64,000 nucleotides of DNA from Brucella thiophenivorans (lineage in GTDB: Bacteria > Pseudomonadota > Alphaproteobacteria > Rhizobiales > Rhizobiaceae): the NCBI RefSeq assembly GCF_002252445.1, contig NZ_NNRJ01000051.1, forward strand, positions 124,001 through 188,000, given 5' to 3'. This document shows positions 1 through 8,593 of the stretch, piece by piece. The notes beneath the pieces were generated by a model. It was not told where the DNA came from. It worked only from the letters and a program-made list of their open reading frames with translations, and made no database searches. The position numbers and the translations under genes were made by a program. Numbering within the stretch: the first letter of the stretch is position 1; the number at the start of each line of letters is the position of its first letter.

Positions 1-963
1 AAGGAAAAGAACAGCACCATCTGGATATTGATGATTGCGGTTCAACATTTGTCCGGCAAGATTTTCCGGGTCGCGGCTGATCGCTTCCATTGGACTTTCG
101 CCGGTCATTTCAAAGCCATCAGTGCCGTTTACTTTCAACGAAAGCTTGAGCTTGCGAAGTACGTCCATCGTGAAATTGCCATCGAAAAGACGAATGAACG
201 GTCCAATTGCACAGGATGCATTGTTGTCCTTGGCTTTGCCGAGAAGGAGTGCCGAGCGACCTTCCACATCACGCAGATTGACGTCATTACCAAGCGTTGC
301 GCCGACGATGCGTCCATCGGAAGCCACCGCCAGAACCACTTCCGGTTCAGGATTATTCCATTGCGAGATCGGAAGGATGCCAACGGTGGCACCACAGCCA
401 ACCGCAGACATTGGCTGCGATTTGGTGAAGATTTCCGCGTCAGGACCAATGCCGACTTCGAGATATTGTGACCAGAGGCCCATTTCCTGAAGCAGTGCCT
501 TGACCTGTGCGGCCTTCTCGGAACCGGCGGCAACTCCGCGCAAGCTGTCGCCAATCACAGGTGCAAGACGCTCGCGGACTTCGCGTGCGCGTGTCGGATC
601 TCCTTTTGCCTGTTCTTCAATCACGCGTTCAAGCATGCTGTCGGCGAAGGTCACACCTGCGGCTTTGATCGATTGCAAATCGATTGGTGCCAGCAATTCG
701 CCTTTTTCACCGGAAAGATAGTCATCAAGGGTGCCAAGATCGGCAAAGCAGCTGATGTCTTGGAGTTCATCGACCAGTGCGCTACGTTCCAGCAAGCCGG
801 ACACGGTTGCGGAAAGACTCGAGAGATCATGCACATGACCATTGGCAACAAGAACGGGGCAAGGACCATTTTCAGCCTTTGACCACACCCGACCGATGAG
901 CACGGCTGAAGCGCTGTCTTCAGGCAGGATGGTTGATGATTTCAGAATTTGCTTGTCTTGCAC
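1..963 (-). CDS. FAH-family sugar-acid dehydratase (XylX-like), 3' end cut by window edge
   Basis: 321 codons are readable from a GTG at 963 to the window edge, so the C-terminus is missing (family length about 390 aa). A strong GGGAGGA ribosome site lies about 6 bases upstream. The protein belongs to the fumarylacetoacetate hydrolase fold group. Segments such as WSQYLEVGIGPDAEIFTK, WNNPEPEVVL and GNDVNLRDVEGRSALLL closely resemble what I recall of Caulobacter XylX, the 2-keto-3-deoxy-D-xylonate dehydratase. The E of NPEPE and the downstream D/N residues would bind the divalent metal. The likely role is dehydration of a 2-keto-3-deoxy sugar acid to a semialdehyde in a non-phosphorylating pentose-acid pathway. 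It is divergent from a FadR-type GntR regulator and near a gluconokinase, which supports sugar-acid catabolism. The exact substrate (xylonate, arabonate or other) cannot be read from sequence. Confidence 0.8.
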   Translation of the reverse strand, partial: MQDKQILKSSTILPEDSASAVLIGRVWSKAENGPCPVLVANGHVHDLSSLSATVSGLLERSALVDELQDISCFADLGTLDDYLSGEKGELLAPIDLQSIKAAGVTFADSMLERVIEEQAKGDPTRAREVRERLAPVIGDSLRGVAAGSEKAAQVKALLQEMGLWSQYLEVGIGPDAEIFTKSQPMSAVGCGATVGILPISQWNNPEPEVVLAVASDGRIVGATLGNDVNLRDVEGRSALLLGKAKDNNASCAIGPFIRLFDGNFTMDVLRKLKLSLKVNGTDGFEMTGESPMEAISRDPENLAGQMLNRNHQYPDGAVLFL

Positions 964-990
964 GGATAGTCCTCCCGAGATATTGTCTGG

Positions 991-1001
991 TTGTCTGATA
1001 A
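991..1001. promoter_or_regulatory. Candidate GntR/FadR-type operator in divergent promoter
   Basis: TTGTCTGATAA is an imperfect palindrome of the TTGT-n-ACAA type bound by FCD-class GntR regulators. It lies in the 176-bp space between the XylX-like gene and the gntR gene, just upstream of the XylX-like start. A second half site (ATTGTCTGG) sits immediately before it. The assignment is by resemblance only. Confidence 0.35.
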
Positions 1002-1139
1002 CTTTATATCTTGGCTTTGGAAACAGTTTTTTGCGTCAAATGCTTTGCAAAAATGAAATATGTTTTCACATTGCAGAACCATAGCAGGTCCAATATCAAT
1101 GACTGGAATACCAGTTCAGTTTCATAAGTCCGTGGGGAA

Positions 1140-1853
1140 GTGACCTTGTTTGGAGAAATCAGACGAAACGAACAGCTTCCCGCCCGTATTGCGTCGGAGA
1201 TCGTGCGCCAGATAACCGAAGGAAGTTGGCAGCCGGGGCATAAATTACCGACAGAGCATAGTCTGGCCCAAATTTTCGGCGTCAGCCGTTCGGTGATCCG
1301 CGAGGCCATCGCGCAATTGCGTAATGAGGGCCTGATCGAAACGCGGCAGGGGATTGGCGCATTCGTCACCGAACCGGACCGGCGTCACGCGATCCGCATC
1401 GAGCCGGAAACGCTGGCTGACCGCGATCATTTCCGCAGCTTGTTTCAGCTGCGCATGGCGCTTGAGATTGAAGCGGCAGGGTTGGCTGCGGTGCATCATG
1501 ATGCTGATGATATGCGCAAAATCGATGAAGCTTTGGCAGGGATGAGCGGCCACGAGAAATGGGCGGATGAAGGCATAGATGCTGATCTTGCTTTTCATCG
1601 CGCATTGGCGAGTGCCACGCATAATGAGTATTTTCCGTTAGTTCTCGGCTTTATTGCGGAGCGTATCAGTCAGGCTATCCGCGCTGCGCGCGCGCGTGCG
1701 GTTCTTGAGGAGATTGTCGAAATCACCATTCATGAACATCGGGCGATCCGCGATTCTATTGCCCGCCGCGATCCTTTAAAGGCGCGTGAGGTCATGCGAA
1801 CCCATGTCATGGGTGCAGCAAGCCGCGTTAATCTTGAGCTTGAGACATTCTAA
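1140..1853 (+). CDS. GntR-family (FCD/FadR subfamily) transcriptional regulator
   Basis: 237 aa. An N-terminal winged helix covers about residues 10-78, with the typical GHKLPTEHSLAQIFGVSRSVIREAI signature split across the recognition helix and followed by LIETRQGIGAFV. A helical FCD ligand domain follows (about 95-225) with the metal-site pattern D..FH (DLAFHRALASATHN) and a later H..I..AI..RD segment. Such regulators sense sugar acids or other carboxylates. The gene is divergent from the XylX-like dehydratase and runs 2 bp ahead of gluconokinase, so it probably controls this small sugar-acid locus. The start may be GTG at 1140 or TTG at 1146; the purine run GGGGAAG at 1134-1140 favours the TTG by spacing. 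Confidence 0.88.
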   Translation: MTLFGEIRRNEQLPARIASEIVRQITEGSWQPGHKLPTEHSLAQIFGVSRSVIREAIAQLRNEGLIETRQGIGAFVTEPDRRHAIRIEPETLADRDHFRSLFQLRMALEIEAAGLAAVHHDADDMRKIDEALAGMSGHEKWADEGIDADLAFHRALASATHNEYFPLVLGFIAERISQAIRAARARAVLEEIVEITIHEHRAIRDSIARRDPLKAREVMRTHVMGAASRVNLELETF

Positions 1854-1855
1854 AC

Positions 1856-2371
1856 ATGTCTGCTTTGCGTATAATCGTTATGGGTGTTTCAGGCTCTGGT
1901 AAATCGACGGTTGGGGAGAAACTGGCGCAAGCGCTTGGTTTAACTTTTCTGGAACGCGACAGTCTGCATCCAAAGGCCAGTGTCGATAAAATGGCATCTG
2001 GTATTCCTTTGCAGGATGTGGATCGCTGGCCTTGGCTTGATCTCATTGGAGAACATCTTGCTGGCGCTGAACAAGGTGTAGTCATATCCTGCTCTGCTCT
2101 TAAGAAGAGCTACCGTGAGAGGCTTCGAAAAGCTTCTAATGAGCCGTTGATGTTCATTTTCCTCAATGGCAGCTTCGATGTTCTGCATGCACACATGAAA
2201 CAGCGTACTGGACATTTTATGCCGGTCGCAATGCTGGAAAGTCAGATTGCAACGCTGGAAAGCCCTATGGGTGAGCCACTGGTTTTTCGCGCCGATATAG
2301 CCGATCCGATTTGCAAAATCGTCGCAGATAGCTTGCACTGGATTAAGGTTGCGGCAGAGACATCAAATTAA
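1856..2371 (+). CDS. gntK: Gluconokinase (GntK/IdnK family)
   Basis: 171 aa, the normal length for bacterial gluconokinase. The P-loop GVSGSGKST is at residues 10-18, and the acid-rich substrate region (RDSLHPKASVDKMASGIPLQDVDRWPWL, partly quoted) matches the family pattern of H-P-..N/D-KM..G-PL.D.DR.PWL. CSALKKSYR and the GHFMP segment are also family hallmarks. It phosphorylates D-gluconate to 6-phosphogluconate in the cytoplasm, feeding the Entner-Doudoroff or pentose phosphate routes. The ATG is 2 bp after the gntR stop with no strong ribosome site, suggesting translational coupling to the regulator. Confidence 0.9.
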   Translation: MSALRIIVMGVSGSGKSTVGEKLAQALGLTFLERDSLHPKASVDKMASGIPLQDVDRWPWLDLIGEHLAGAEQGVVISCSALKKSYRERLRKASNEPLMFIFLNGSFDVLHAHMKQRTGHFMPVAMLESQIATLESPMGEPLVFRADIADPICKIVADSLHWIKVAAETSN

Positions 2372-2388
2372 TTTCAGAGCATCTGCAC

Positions 2389-2418
2389 TTGGGGCGCACG
2401 AAACATCCAGCGCCCCAA
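2389..2418. terminator. Bidirectional hairpin between gntK and ugpC
   Basis: TTGGGGCG and CGCCCCAA form an 8-bp stem around a 14-nt loop between the convergent gntK and ugpC genes. The flanks are AT-rich (AATTTAAATTT on one side), so it could end transcripts from both directions. Confidence 0.65.
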
Positions 2419-2425
2419 TTTAAAT

Positions 2426-3481
2426 TTAATTGCTTGCGCGACGACCGTCGGCACCAAAAATATGAACGTCTTTTGCCGACGCGCCAATCTTCACAACTTC
2501 ATCAATTGTGTGTTCCGAGCGACCCTGAACGCGGAAGATCAGCGGCTTGCCGTCGGTAAGCGAGCTATGGATATAGCTTTCAGCGCCAACGAGTTCGATC
2601 GCGTCAATGCGCACTTCAGTATTGAAGCCATCAGCTTCTGCTTCGCCATTCTCGATGATGCGAATATCTTCTGGGCGTACACCGAAGGTATATTTGTCCG
2701 AAGGAAGCGTTACAGCCTTGCCCGGCTGCCAGACATTGTTCTCTCCGCTTTCCAGCAAGTTCATCGATGGTGAGCCGATGAAGGTCGCAACGAAGGTCGA
2801 AGCTGGCTTTTCGTAAAGCTCGATTGGTGTGCCGACTTGCTCGATATTACCGGCATTCAACACCACAAGGCGATCCGCCATGGTCATGGCTTCCATCTGG
2901 TCGTGTGTCACGTAAACGCTGGTTGTACCAAGTGAGCGCTGGAGGCGTTTGATTTCAACGCGCATCTGCACGCGCAGTTTTGCGTCGAGGTTCGACAGCG
3001 GCTCATCGAAAAGGAATGCGGATGGTTCACGGACAATCGCGCGACCCATTGCAACACGCTGGCGCTGACCACCGGAAAGCTGGCGCGGCTTACGATCAAG
3101 GAACTGCTCGATTTCAAGCGCCTTCGCAGCTTTGGCGATACGGCGTTCGATTTCATCCTTTGGTGTTTTGCGGTTTTTCAGACCATAGGCGAGGTTATCG
3201 CGTACGGACATATGCGGATAAAGCGCATAGTTCTGAAACACCATTGCGATGTCGCGCTCGGCTGGTTCCACATCGTTAACAACACGGTCACCGATAGAAA
3301 TCGTGCCACCTGTAATGCCTTCAAGTCCAGCAATCATACGTAGCAGTGTGGACTTGCCGCAGCCCGACGGACCAACGAGGACGACGAATTCGCCGTCCTG
3401 AATGTCAAGCGAAACACCTTTGATGACTTCGACACCGCCGCCATAGCTCTTGCGGACATTATCAAGATTTATCTTGCTCAT
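2426..3481 (-). CDS. ugpC: sn-Glycerol-3-phosphate ABC transporter ATP-binding protein
   Basis: 351 aa from the ATG at 3481, which overlaps the ugpE stop by one base (TAATG) and equals the known Brucella UgpC length; longer in-frame extension upstream would overlap ugpE deeply and is rejected. Walker [10 protein letters not shown] is near residues 37-45, followed by the Q-loop, signature [14 protein letters not shown], Walker [12 protein letters not shown] and switch histidine VTHDQ. A C-terminal regulatory OB-type domain (about 240-350) is typical of the MalK/UgpC class. It energises import of glycerol-3-phosphate or its phosphodiesters. Last gene of ugpBAEC. Confidence 0.95.
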   Translation of the reverse strand: MSKINLDNVRKSYGGGVEVIKGVSLDIQDGEFVVLVGPSGCGKSTLLRMIAGLEGITGGTISIGDRVVNDVEPAERDIAMVFQNYALYPHMSVRDNLAYGLKNRKTPKDEIERRIAKAAKALEIEQFLDRKPRQLSGGQRQRVAMGRAIVREPSAFLFDEPLSNLDAKLRVQMRVEIKRLQRSLGTTSVYVTHDQMEAMTMADRLVVLNAGNIEQVGTPIELYEKPASTFVATFIGSPSMNLLESGENNVWQPGKAVTLPSDKYTFGVRPEDIRIIENGEAEADGFNTEVRIDAIELVGAESYIHSSLTDGKPLIFRVQGRSEHTIDEVVKIGASAKDVHIFGADGRRASN

Positions 3482-4329
3482 TATTTTTCCGTTTCCACGA
3501 GACCTTTGACGAACCAACGCTGCATGAGAACAACAACGAGGATCGGCGGTATAATAGCCAGAATGGCCGTAACCATGACATAGTTCCACGGTGTGGAAGC
3601 ATCAGCGAAATCGACCATACGGCGTAGACCGATAATGATCGTATTCATCTTCGCGTCATTGGTGACGAGCAGCGGCCACAGATACTGGGTCCAACCATAA
3701 ATGAAGAGAATGACGAAGAGTGCAGCAATATTCGTCTTCGACAGCGGCAGCAGAATGTCACGCATGAAGCGGAACGGTCCTGCATTATCAATGCGCGCAG
3801 CTTCAACCAACTCACCGGGAATGGTGAGGAAGAACTGACGGAAGAGGAACGTTGCTGTCGCCGATGCCATAAGTGGTAGTGTCAGACCTGCATAGGTGTC
3901 GATCATGCCAAGATCGACGATGACCTTATAGGTCGGCAAGATACGCACTTCGACTGGCAGCATCAGTGTGACGAAGATCATCCAGAAGAAGAACATGCGG
4001 AACGGAAAGCGAAAGAACACAATCGCAAAAGCCGACATGAAGGAAATGATGATCTTGCCGACAGCAATAAGCATCGCAACAACGAACGAATTCCACAAAA
4101 GCCGTTCAAGACTGACACCGACTACACGCTCGACGCCGCCGAAAATGGCTTCGTTGTAGTTTTCCAGCATATGCCCACCGGGCACGAGTGGAATTGGCGG
4201 ACGAATAATTTGGCCGGATGTCATCGTTGAGGCGATGAAGGTGTAATAAATCGGAAAGGCAACAACGATAATCCCGATGATCAGGATCAGGTGGCCAATC
4301 AGATTGGAGACTGGGCGTTTTTCAATCAT
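3481..4329 (-). CDS. ugpE: sn-Glycerol-3-phosphate ABC transporter permease
   Basis: 282 aa from the ATG at 4329 (MIEKRPVSN), matching the known Brucella UgpE length; an in-frame GTG at 4344 overlapping the ugpA stop would add five residues but the GAGG ahead of 4329 is better placed. Six predicted membrane segments are present. The EAA loop that contacts the ATPase reads [16 protein letters not shown]. It forms the inner-membrane channel with UgpA. The sequence is nearly the Brucella protein as I recall it. Confidence 0.94.
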   Translation of the reverse strand: MIEKRPVSNLIGHLILIIGIIVVAFPIYYTFIASTMTSGQIIRPPIPLVPGGHMLENYNEAIFGGVERVVGVSLERLLWNSFVVAMLIAVGKIIISFMSAFAIVFFRFPFRMFFFWMIFVTLMLPVEVRILPTYKVIVDLGMIDTYAGLTLPLMASATATFLFRQFFLTIPGELVEAARIDNAGPFRFMRDILLPLSKTNIAALFVILFIYGWTQYLWPLLVTNDAKMNTIIIGLRRMVDFADASTPWNYVMVTAILAIIPPILVVVLMQRWFVKGLVETEK

Positions 4330-4340
4330 GTTCGCCTCAC

Positions 4341-5222
4341 TCACGAATAATGCACGCGCTTCTCAATGAAGCGGAACTGGAATGCGGTAAGGGCGATCAC
4401 GATGATCATCAGAATAACTGACTGCGCCGATGAAGAGCCAAGGTTAAGATTGACGAAGCCGTCGTTATAAACCTTGTAGACCAGAGTTTCGGTTGCTTTG
4501 GCAGGACCGCCGCCGGTTACGGCGTGAATAATACCAAAGGTGTCGAAGAAGGCGTAAACCGTGTTGACCACCAGCAGGAAGAATGTGGTCGGTGCCAGAA
4601 GCGGGAACACGATTGACCAAAAACGGCGCACGCCGCGCGCGCCATCAATGGCAGCCGCTTCAATCAGCGATTTCGGGATAGCCTGCAGTCCTGCAACAAA
4701 GAAAAGGAAATTATAGGAAATCTGCTTCCATGCTGCCGCGCCGACAATCATGGCCATCGCCTGATTGCCATTAAGCAGCGGGTCCCATGCAAAGCCCGCG
4801 CTGCGTAGCAAATAAGCAAGCGTTCCCATGGCAGGGTTAAACATGAACAGCCACAACATACCTGCAACTGCGGGAGCTACTGCATAAGGCCAGATCAGAA
4901 GAGTACGGTAGAATGTCTTGCCGCGAATGACCCGGTCGGCAGCCGTTGCGAGCAACAAGGCTGCGCCCATGGCAACAAATGCGGTCAGCAGATTAAAGAC
5001 GATTGTCACTTGTACGGAGTGTAGGTAATTCGGATCGGATAGCACATTTGTGAAATTGGCCATCCCGACAAAAGTCGATTTCAACCCGAATGCGTCTTCA
5101 CGCATAAATGACTGATAAATAGCTTGGCTTGCTGGCCAGAAAAAGAAGATCACAGTCAATATGATCTGCGGGGCCAGCAGCAAATAGGGTAAGATTTTAT
5201 TTGGAAACGTGACATTTTGCAC
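4341..5222 (-). CDS. ugpA: sn-Glycerol-3-phosphate ABC transporter permease
   Basis: 293 aa from a GTG at 5222 (protein begins with [12 protein letters not shown] after the initiator). AAGGA sits about 8 bases upstream and the length equals known Brucella UgpA; an ATG at 5255 would add 11 residues without a better ribosome site. Six membrane spans and the EAA loop ([18 protein letters not shown]) identify it as a binding-protein-dependent permease. It partners with UgpE and is served by UgpB. Confidence 0.93.
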   Translation of the reverse strand: MQNVTFPNKILPYLLLAPQIILTVIFFFWPASQAIYQSFMREDAFGLKSTFVGMANFTNVLSDPNYLHSVQVTIVFNLLTAFVAMGAALLLATAADRVIRGKTFYRTLLIWPYAVAPAVAGMLWLFMFNPAMGTLAYLLRSAGFAWDPLLNGNQAMAMIVGAAAWKQISYNFLFFVAGLQAIPKSLIEAAAIDGARGVRRFWSIVFPLLAPTTFFLLVVNTVYAFFDTFGIIHAVTGGGPAKATETLVYKVYNDGFVNLNLGSSSAQSVILMIIVIALTAFQFRFIEKRVHYS

Positions 5223-5291
5223 GGGAAATTTCCTTGCGGATAGCAATACCGCCAACCCTTTTGGGATGGCGGTATGCTCTATTTCATCAGA

Positions 5292-6593
5292 TTATTGTGC
5301 TGCTGCAATCGCTGCGTTTCCGCGTTTGACTGCGTTATCGAGAGCCGTTTTCGCATCCTGCTTGCCACCCAGCATAGCTTCGAATTCTTCATTGAGAATA
5401 TCGCGAACCTGCGGCAGGTTTACGAGACGAACACCCTTGGAATTTTCCGTTGGTGCCTTGCCCATCATCTGAAGGATTGGCGTTTCGCGGCCCGGATTCT
5501 TTTCATAGAAATCTGAGTTCTTCGTTGCTTCGTAAGCAGCCATCGTCACAGGCAGATAGCCAGACTTTTCATGCAGCTTCTGCTGAATTTCGGTCTTTGA
5601 CAGGAAGTTGAAGAACTGTGCGATGCCCTTGTACTGGTCGTCGCTCATTCCAGCGAAAACCCAGAGGCTTGCGCCGCCTGGAATGGTGTTCTGTGGGCCA
5701 TGACCTTCATAATACGGCAACTGACCGATGCCGTAATTCATGCCTGATTTAACGATGTCGCCGAGGCCACCCGACGATTCGGTCAGGATCCCACATTCGC
5801 CAGATGTAAAGAGCTGCTTTGCTTCAGAGGTGCGGCCACCGTAACGGAAGGTGCCATCCTTGGCGAGATCAGCAATGGCTTGGAAGTGTTCGACGAAAAG
5901 TGGCTCGTTGATTTTCAGTTCGACGTCGGTGCCGCCGAGGCCATTTTCATTGGTGCCATAGGAAACATTGTTCCATGCAGCAAAGTTTTCGGTTTGAATC
6001 CATGTCAGCCATGTCGATGTGAAGCCGCAAGGCGAAGCGCCGCTGGCTTTGATTTTCTTGGCTGCTTCGAAAACTTCAGGCCAGGTCTTTGGAGGATTGT
6101 TTTCGTCGAGGCCAGCTTTTTTGAAAGTGTCCTTGTTGTAATAAAGGATCGGCGAAGAAGAATTATACGGGAAGGACAGCATAGTGCCATCTGGCTTCGA
6201 ATAATATGCTGCGATGCCTGGCAGATATTGCGACTTATCGAACTTGAAACCGCCTTTTTCGAGTACTTCAGCGGCAGGAACCATAGCGCCTTCAGCGGCC
6301 ATCATCACGCCGCTACCAGCATCGAAAACCTGAATGATTGCCGGTGGCTGCTTGGAACGAAACGCAGCAATGCCTGCATTCAACGTTTCAGGGTAGCTTC
6401 CCTTATAGACTGGGACGATCTTGTAATCGTTCTGGCTTTCATTGAACTCTTTTGTAAGTTCATTGATCATTTCGTTGTTTGCACCGGTCATGCCATGCCA
6501 CCATGACAGTTCCGTCTGGGCAAAAGCTTGCGAGCCAATGGTGAGGGCAAGAGCGCCAGTCAGCGCCGAAGTCGTAATCAAACGGGTAAACAT
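5292..6593 (-). CDS. ugpB: Glycerol-3-phosphate-binding periplasmic protein
   Basis: 433 aa with a cleavable signal peptide ending near SQAFAQ (residue about 25). The mature start TELSWWHGMTGANNEM carries the WWH motif of UgpB-type family 1 solute-binding proteins. The rest aligns well with Brucella UgpB as I recall it. It captures glycerol-3-phosphate or glycerophosphodiesters in the periplasm for UgpAE-C. A strong GAGGAGG ribosome site is positioned about 5 bases from the ATG, as expected for an abundant binding protein. First gene of the operon, with the promoter in the AT-rich space upstream. Confidence 0.95.
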   Translation of the reverse strand: MFTRLITTSALTGALALTIGSQAFAQTELSWWHGMTGANNEMINELTKEFNESQNDYKIVPVYKGSYPETLNAGIAAFRSKQPPAIIQVFDAGSGVMMAAEGAMVPAAEVLEKGGFKFDKSQYLPGIAAYYSKPDGTMLSFPYNSSSPILYYNKDTFKKAGLDENNPPKTWPEVFEAAKKIKASGASPCGFTSTWLTWIQTENFAAWNNVSYGTNENGLGGTDVELKINEPLFVEHFQAIADLAKDGTFRYGGRTSEAKQLFTSGECGILTESSGGLGDIVKSGMNYGIGQLPYYEGHGPQNTIPGGASLWVFAGMSDDQYKGIAQFFNFLSKTEIQQKLHEKSGYLPVTMAAYEATKNSDFYEKNPGRETPILQMMGKAPTENSKGVRLVNLPQVRDILNEEFEAMLGGKQDAKTALDNAVKRGNAAIAAAQ

Positions 6594-7022
6594 ATTTCCT
6601 CCTCAGGAAATGAGGTTTGGTGAACATCAAGAACGGATTCGATCCGCCCTCATGGTTCCGGAACCTGCATTATCGTTATTACACTTATATGACTTCAATT
6701 TTCATTGAACAACTTTTAACTCCCGGAAACAGAATAAATCCGAAAATTTTAATTGTTGAAAGGAAAAAAAACGAAAACGAATTGATAATATTGGGGAGAA
6801 GATGTGGATAGATTCATCTTTTTTCGCTGTTGGCCAATGGTGCCTTGGTGTCTATGCGGCTTCAGGATGAAATCTTCGTGCCTTAGATAGCGCTAAATAT
6901 CTATGCATTATTTTGTAAGTTTTATCCCATATTATGTGCATTGCAGCGGCGCAGATGCACGCTGATTTATGAAAAGTGCATTGGAACGTTTCGCGTTCCC
7001 GGAATTCGCAGGCGGAGTTTTT
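6594..7022. promoter_or_regulatory. AT-rich divergent intergenic region, ugpB and hydrolase promoters
   Basis: 429 bp separating ugpB (minus) from the D-aminopeptidase-like gene (plus). It holds poly-purine runs and a repeated AACGAAAACGAA element at about 6770-6781, similar to the TTTCGTT half-sites of DeoR/GlpR-type repressors. I see no convincing Pho box, which would be the other expected ugp control. No gene is supported here. Confidence 0.4.
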
Positions 7023-8531
7023 ATGTCCATCAAAGCTGACTGGAATGCAGCCTCTTTGTCTGCAAAGATTTATTCCAGAACATGGGGCAAAAATGAGCCG
7101 GGCGGTGTCATTATCGGGTTTGACCCGAATGGCGTTAAATTCGCCTATGCCGGAGGACTGGAAAGTCTCGCGACAGGCGTTCCATTTACCGCAAACACCA
7201 TTGTCCGCTACGCATCGATTACAAAACATATGTTTTGTGCCATGGTTCTGCGCCATGCAGATTTGATTGGTCTCAATGACAGGCTGGGCGATCATCTTCC
7301 GGAACTGCAAAGCCCCTTGAGCGATGTTTCCATTTCGCGCGCATTGGATATGACATCGGGTTTGCCGGATGTTCGCGAGTGTCTGACATTGTTAGGGCTG
7401 TCAGTTGATACGCATACAAGTGCCGAAAATCTTATAGAGTTTATGTCATCCATGACACGATTGAATTTCGCGTCGGGCAGCGAAATCTCCTATTCCAATA
7501 CGGGCTATCGGCTTGTGGAAGAGGCTTTTGCACGCAAGGGTCTTCATTTCAGCGACTTTATACGTTCGGAAATCAGCCAGCTGCTGGGGATCAACATGGA
7601 TGCGCCGGATGCGTGGGCAGACCCCGTTAAAGGGCTTGTACCGGGTTATTGGAAATCGGGCGAGAAATGGCAGCAGAGCCATGCTGGGCTGCAACTATCC
7701 GCATCGGGAAGTGTGACAGGTAGCGGCATGGCGCTGACCCGATGGGCGCAGGCTTTGCTTTCAGGTGAGGGAGCATTTAGCGGATTGCTTTCCACCCTCT
7801 CTGCCGAACATTTTTTGAGCGATGGCCGACCGACTGGCTATGGTCTTGGTCTGCGCTGGAACGAAATTGATGGTAAGCGCCTCGTCGGGCACGGGGGATC
7901 ACATCCCGGATATAAAAGCTATTTTCTTCTCGATCCTGCAGGCAAAACCGGCATGATTGTCGTTTCAAATCGCGAAGATGCCGACACTTACATAATTGCC
8001 CGCGATGGCATGGCGGCACTCTATCAGCTCTCCTTGCCCGAAACCTGTTCCACCATTCCGGATGGCTTATATGTAGCCCATAGCGGACCGTTTTGGATTG
8101 AAATGCGCGATGGCGTTGCCAATTATCTCGGCGCCGAAGACCGCCTCTATGATATTGGCGATGGTTGGGCTTCGTCTCTTTCGCCTTCATCTCCCATAAA
8201 GCTTCGCTGGACGGGTGAGATGCTGGAAGGCGAGGTCGGTTATGTAAGGCGTGTGTTCAAACCCGTTCTAGCAAGACCTGCGGGTCACGAGTTGGACGGC
8301 CAGTGGAGCGCGCCTCTTTATGGCGCTTCGTTTAGCATTGATAATGGGCATATTGTGATGGGTGTCGGGCCAACAAGGCAGCTCATGCCATTGGAAGATT
8401 TGGGCGATGGACGGGCGCTGTTTACGTTGCGGGATGGACCATGGAGCAAACGCATCTGCGTTCATTTGATCGGTGAAAACCGGGTTGAACTGGTTTTAAA
8501 CCGCAGCCGCATGATTGAATATCAGCGTTGA
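7023..8531 (+). CDS. D-aminopeptidase-like serine hydrolase (beta-lactamase class C fold, family S12)
   Basis: 502 aa from ATG 7023, chosen because GGAG lies about 7 bases upstream; an in-frame ATG at 6969 lacks this. Catalytic motifs of the penicillin-recognising fold are present: SITK at residues 65-68 (nucleophile Ser65, Lys68), a YSN triad element near 158 and HGG near 290. A C-terminal extension of about 180 aa of beta-rich sequence resembles the two extra domains of the Ochrobactrum anthropi D-aminopeptidase, an enzyme of about 520 aa that removes N-terminal D-residues. No signal peptide is evident, so it is cytoplasmic. Sequence identity to that enzyme looks modest, so the substrate is uncertain. 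The next gene is adenine deaminase. Confidence 0.75.
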   Translation: MSIKADWNAASLSAKIYSRTWGKNEPGGVIIGFDPNGVKFAYAGGLESLATGVPFTANTIVRYASITKHMFCAMVLRHADLIGLNDRLGDHLPELQSPLSDVSISRALDMTSGLPDVRECLTLLGLSVDTHTSAENLIEFMSSMTRLNFASGSEISYSNTGYRLVEEAFARKGLHFSDFIRSEISQLLGINMDAPDAWADPVKGLVPGYWKSGEKWQQSHAGLQLSASGSVTGSGMALTRWAQALLSGEGAFSGLLSTLSAEHFLSDGRPTGYGLGLRWNEIDGKRLVGHGGSHPGYKSYFLLDPAGKTGMIVVSNREDADTYIIARDGMAALYQLSLPETCSTIPDGLYVAHSGPFWIEMRDGVANYLGAEDRLYDIGDGWASSLSPSSPIKLRWTGEMLEGEVGYVRRVFKPVLARPAGHELDGQWSAPLYGASFSIDNGHIVMGVGPTRQLMPLEDLGDGRALFTLRDGPWSKRICVHLIGENRVELVLNRSRMIEYQR

Positions 8532-8593
8532 ACGCGCACCAATGTGTTATTTTCTGATATTGATTCCGAAAATAATTTGAATGGAGTGAGCCA

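Noticed and set aside
28-490. Two plus-strand frames at the left edge
   Set aside because: They are antisense to the XylX-like gene, whose GTG-started frame is intact over 321 codons.
6700-6800. Possible Pho box upstream of ugpB
   Set aside because: No pair of CTGTCAT-like repeats with 11-bp spacing could be found; only AACGAAAACGAA-type half-sites remain.
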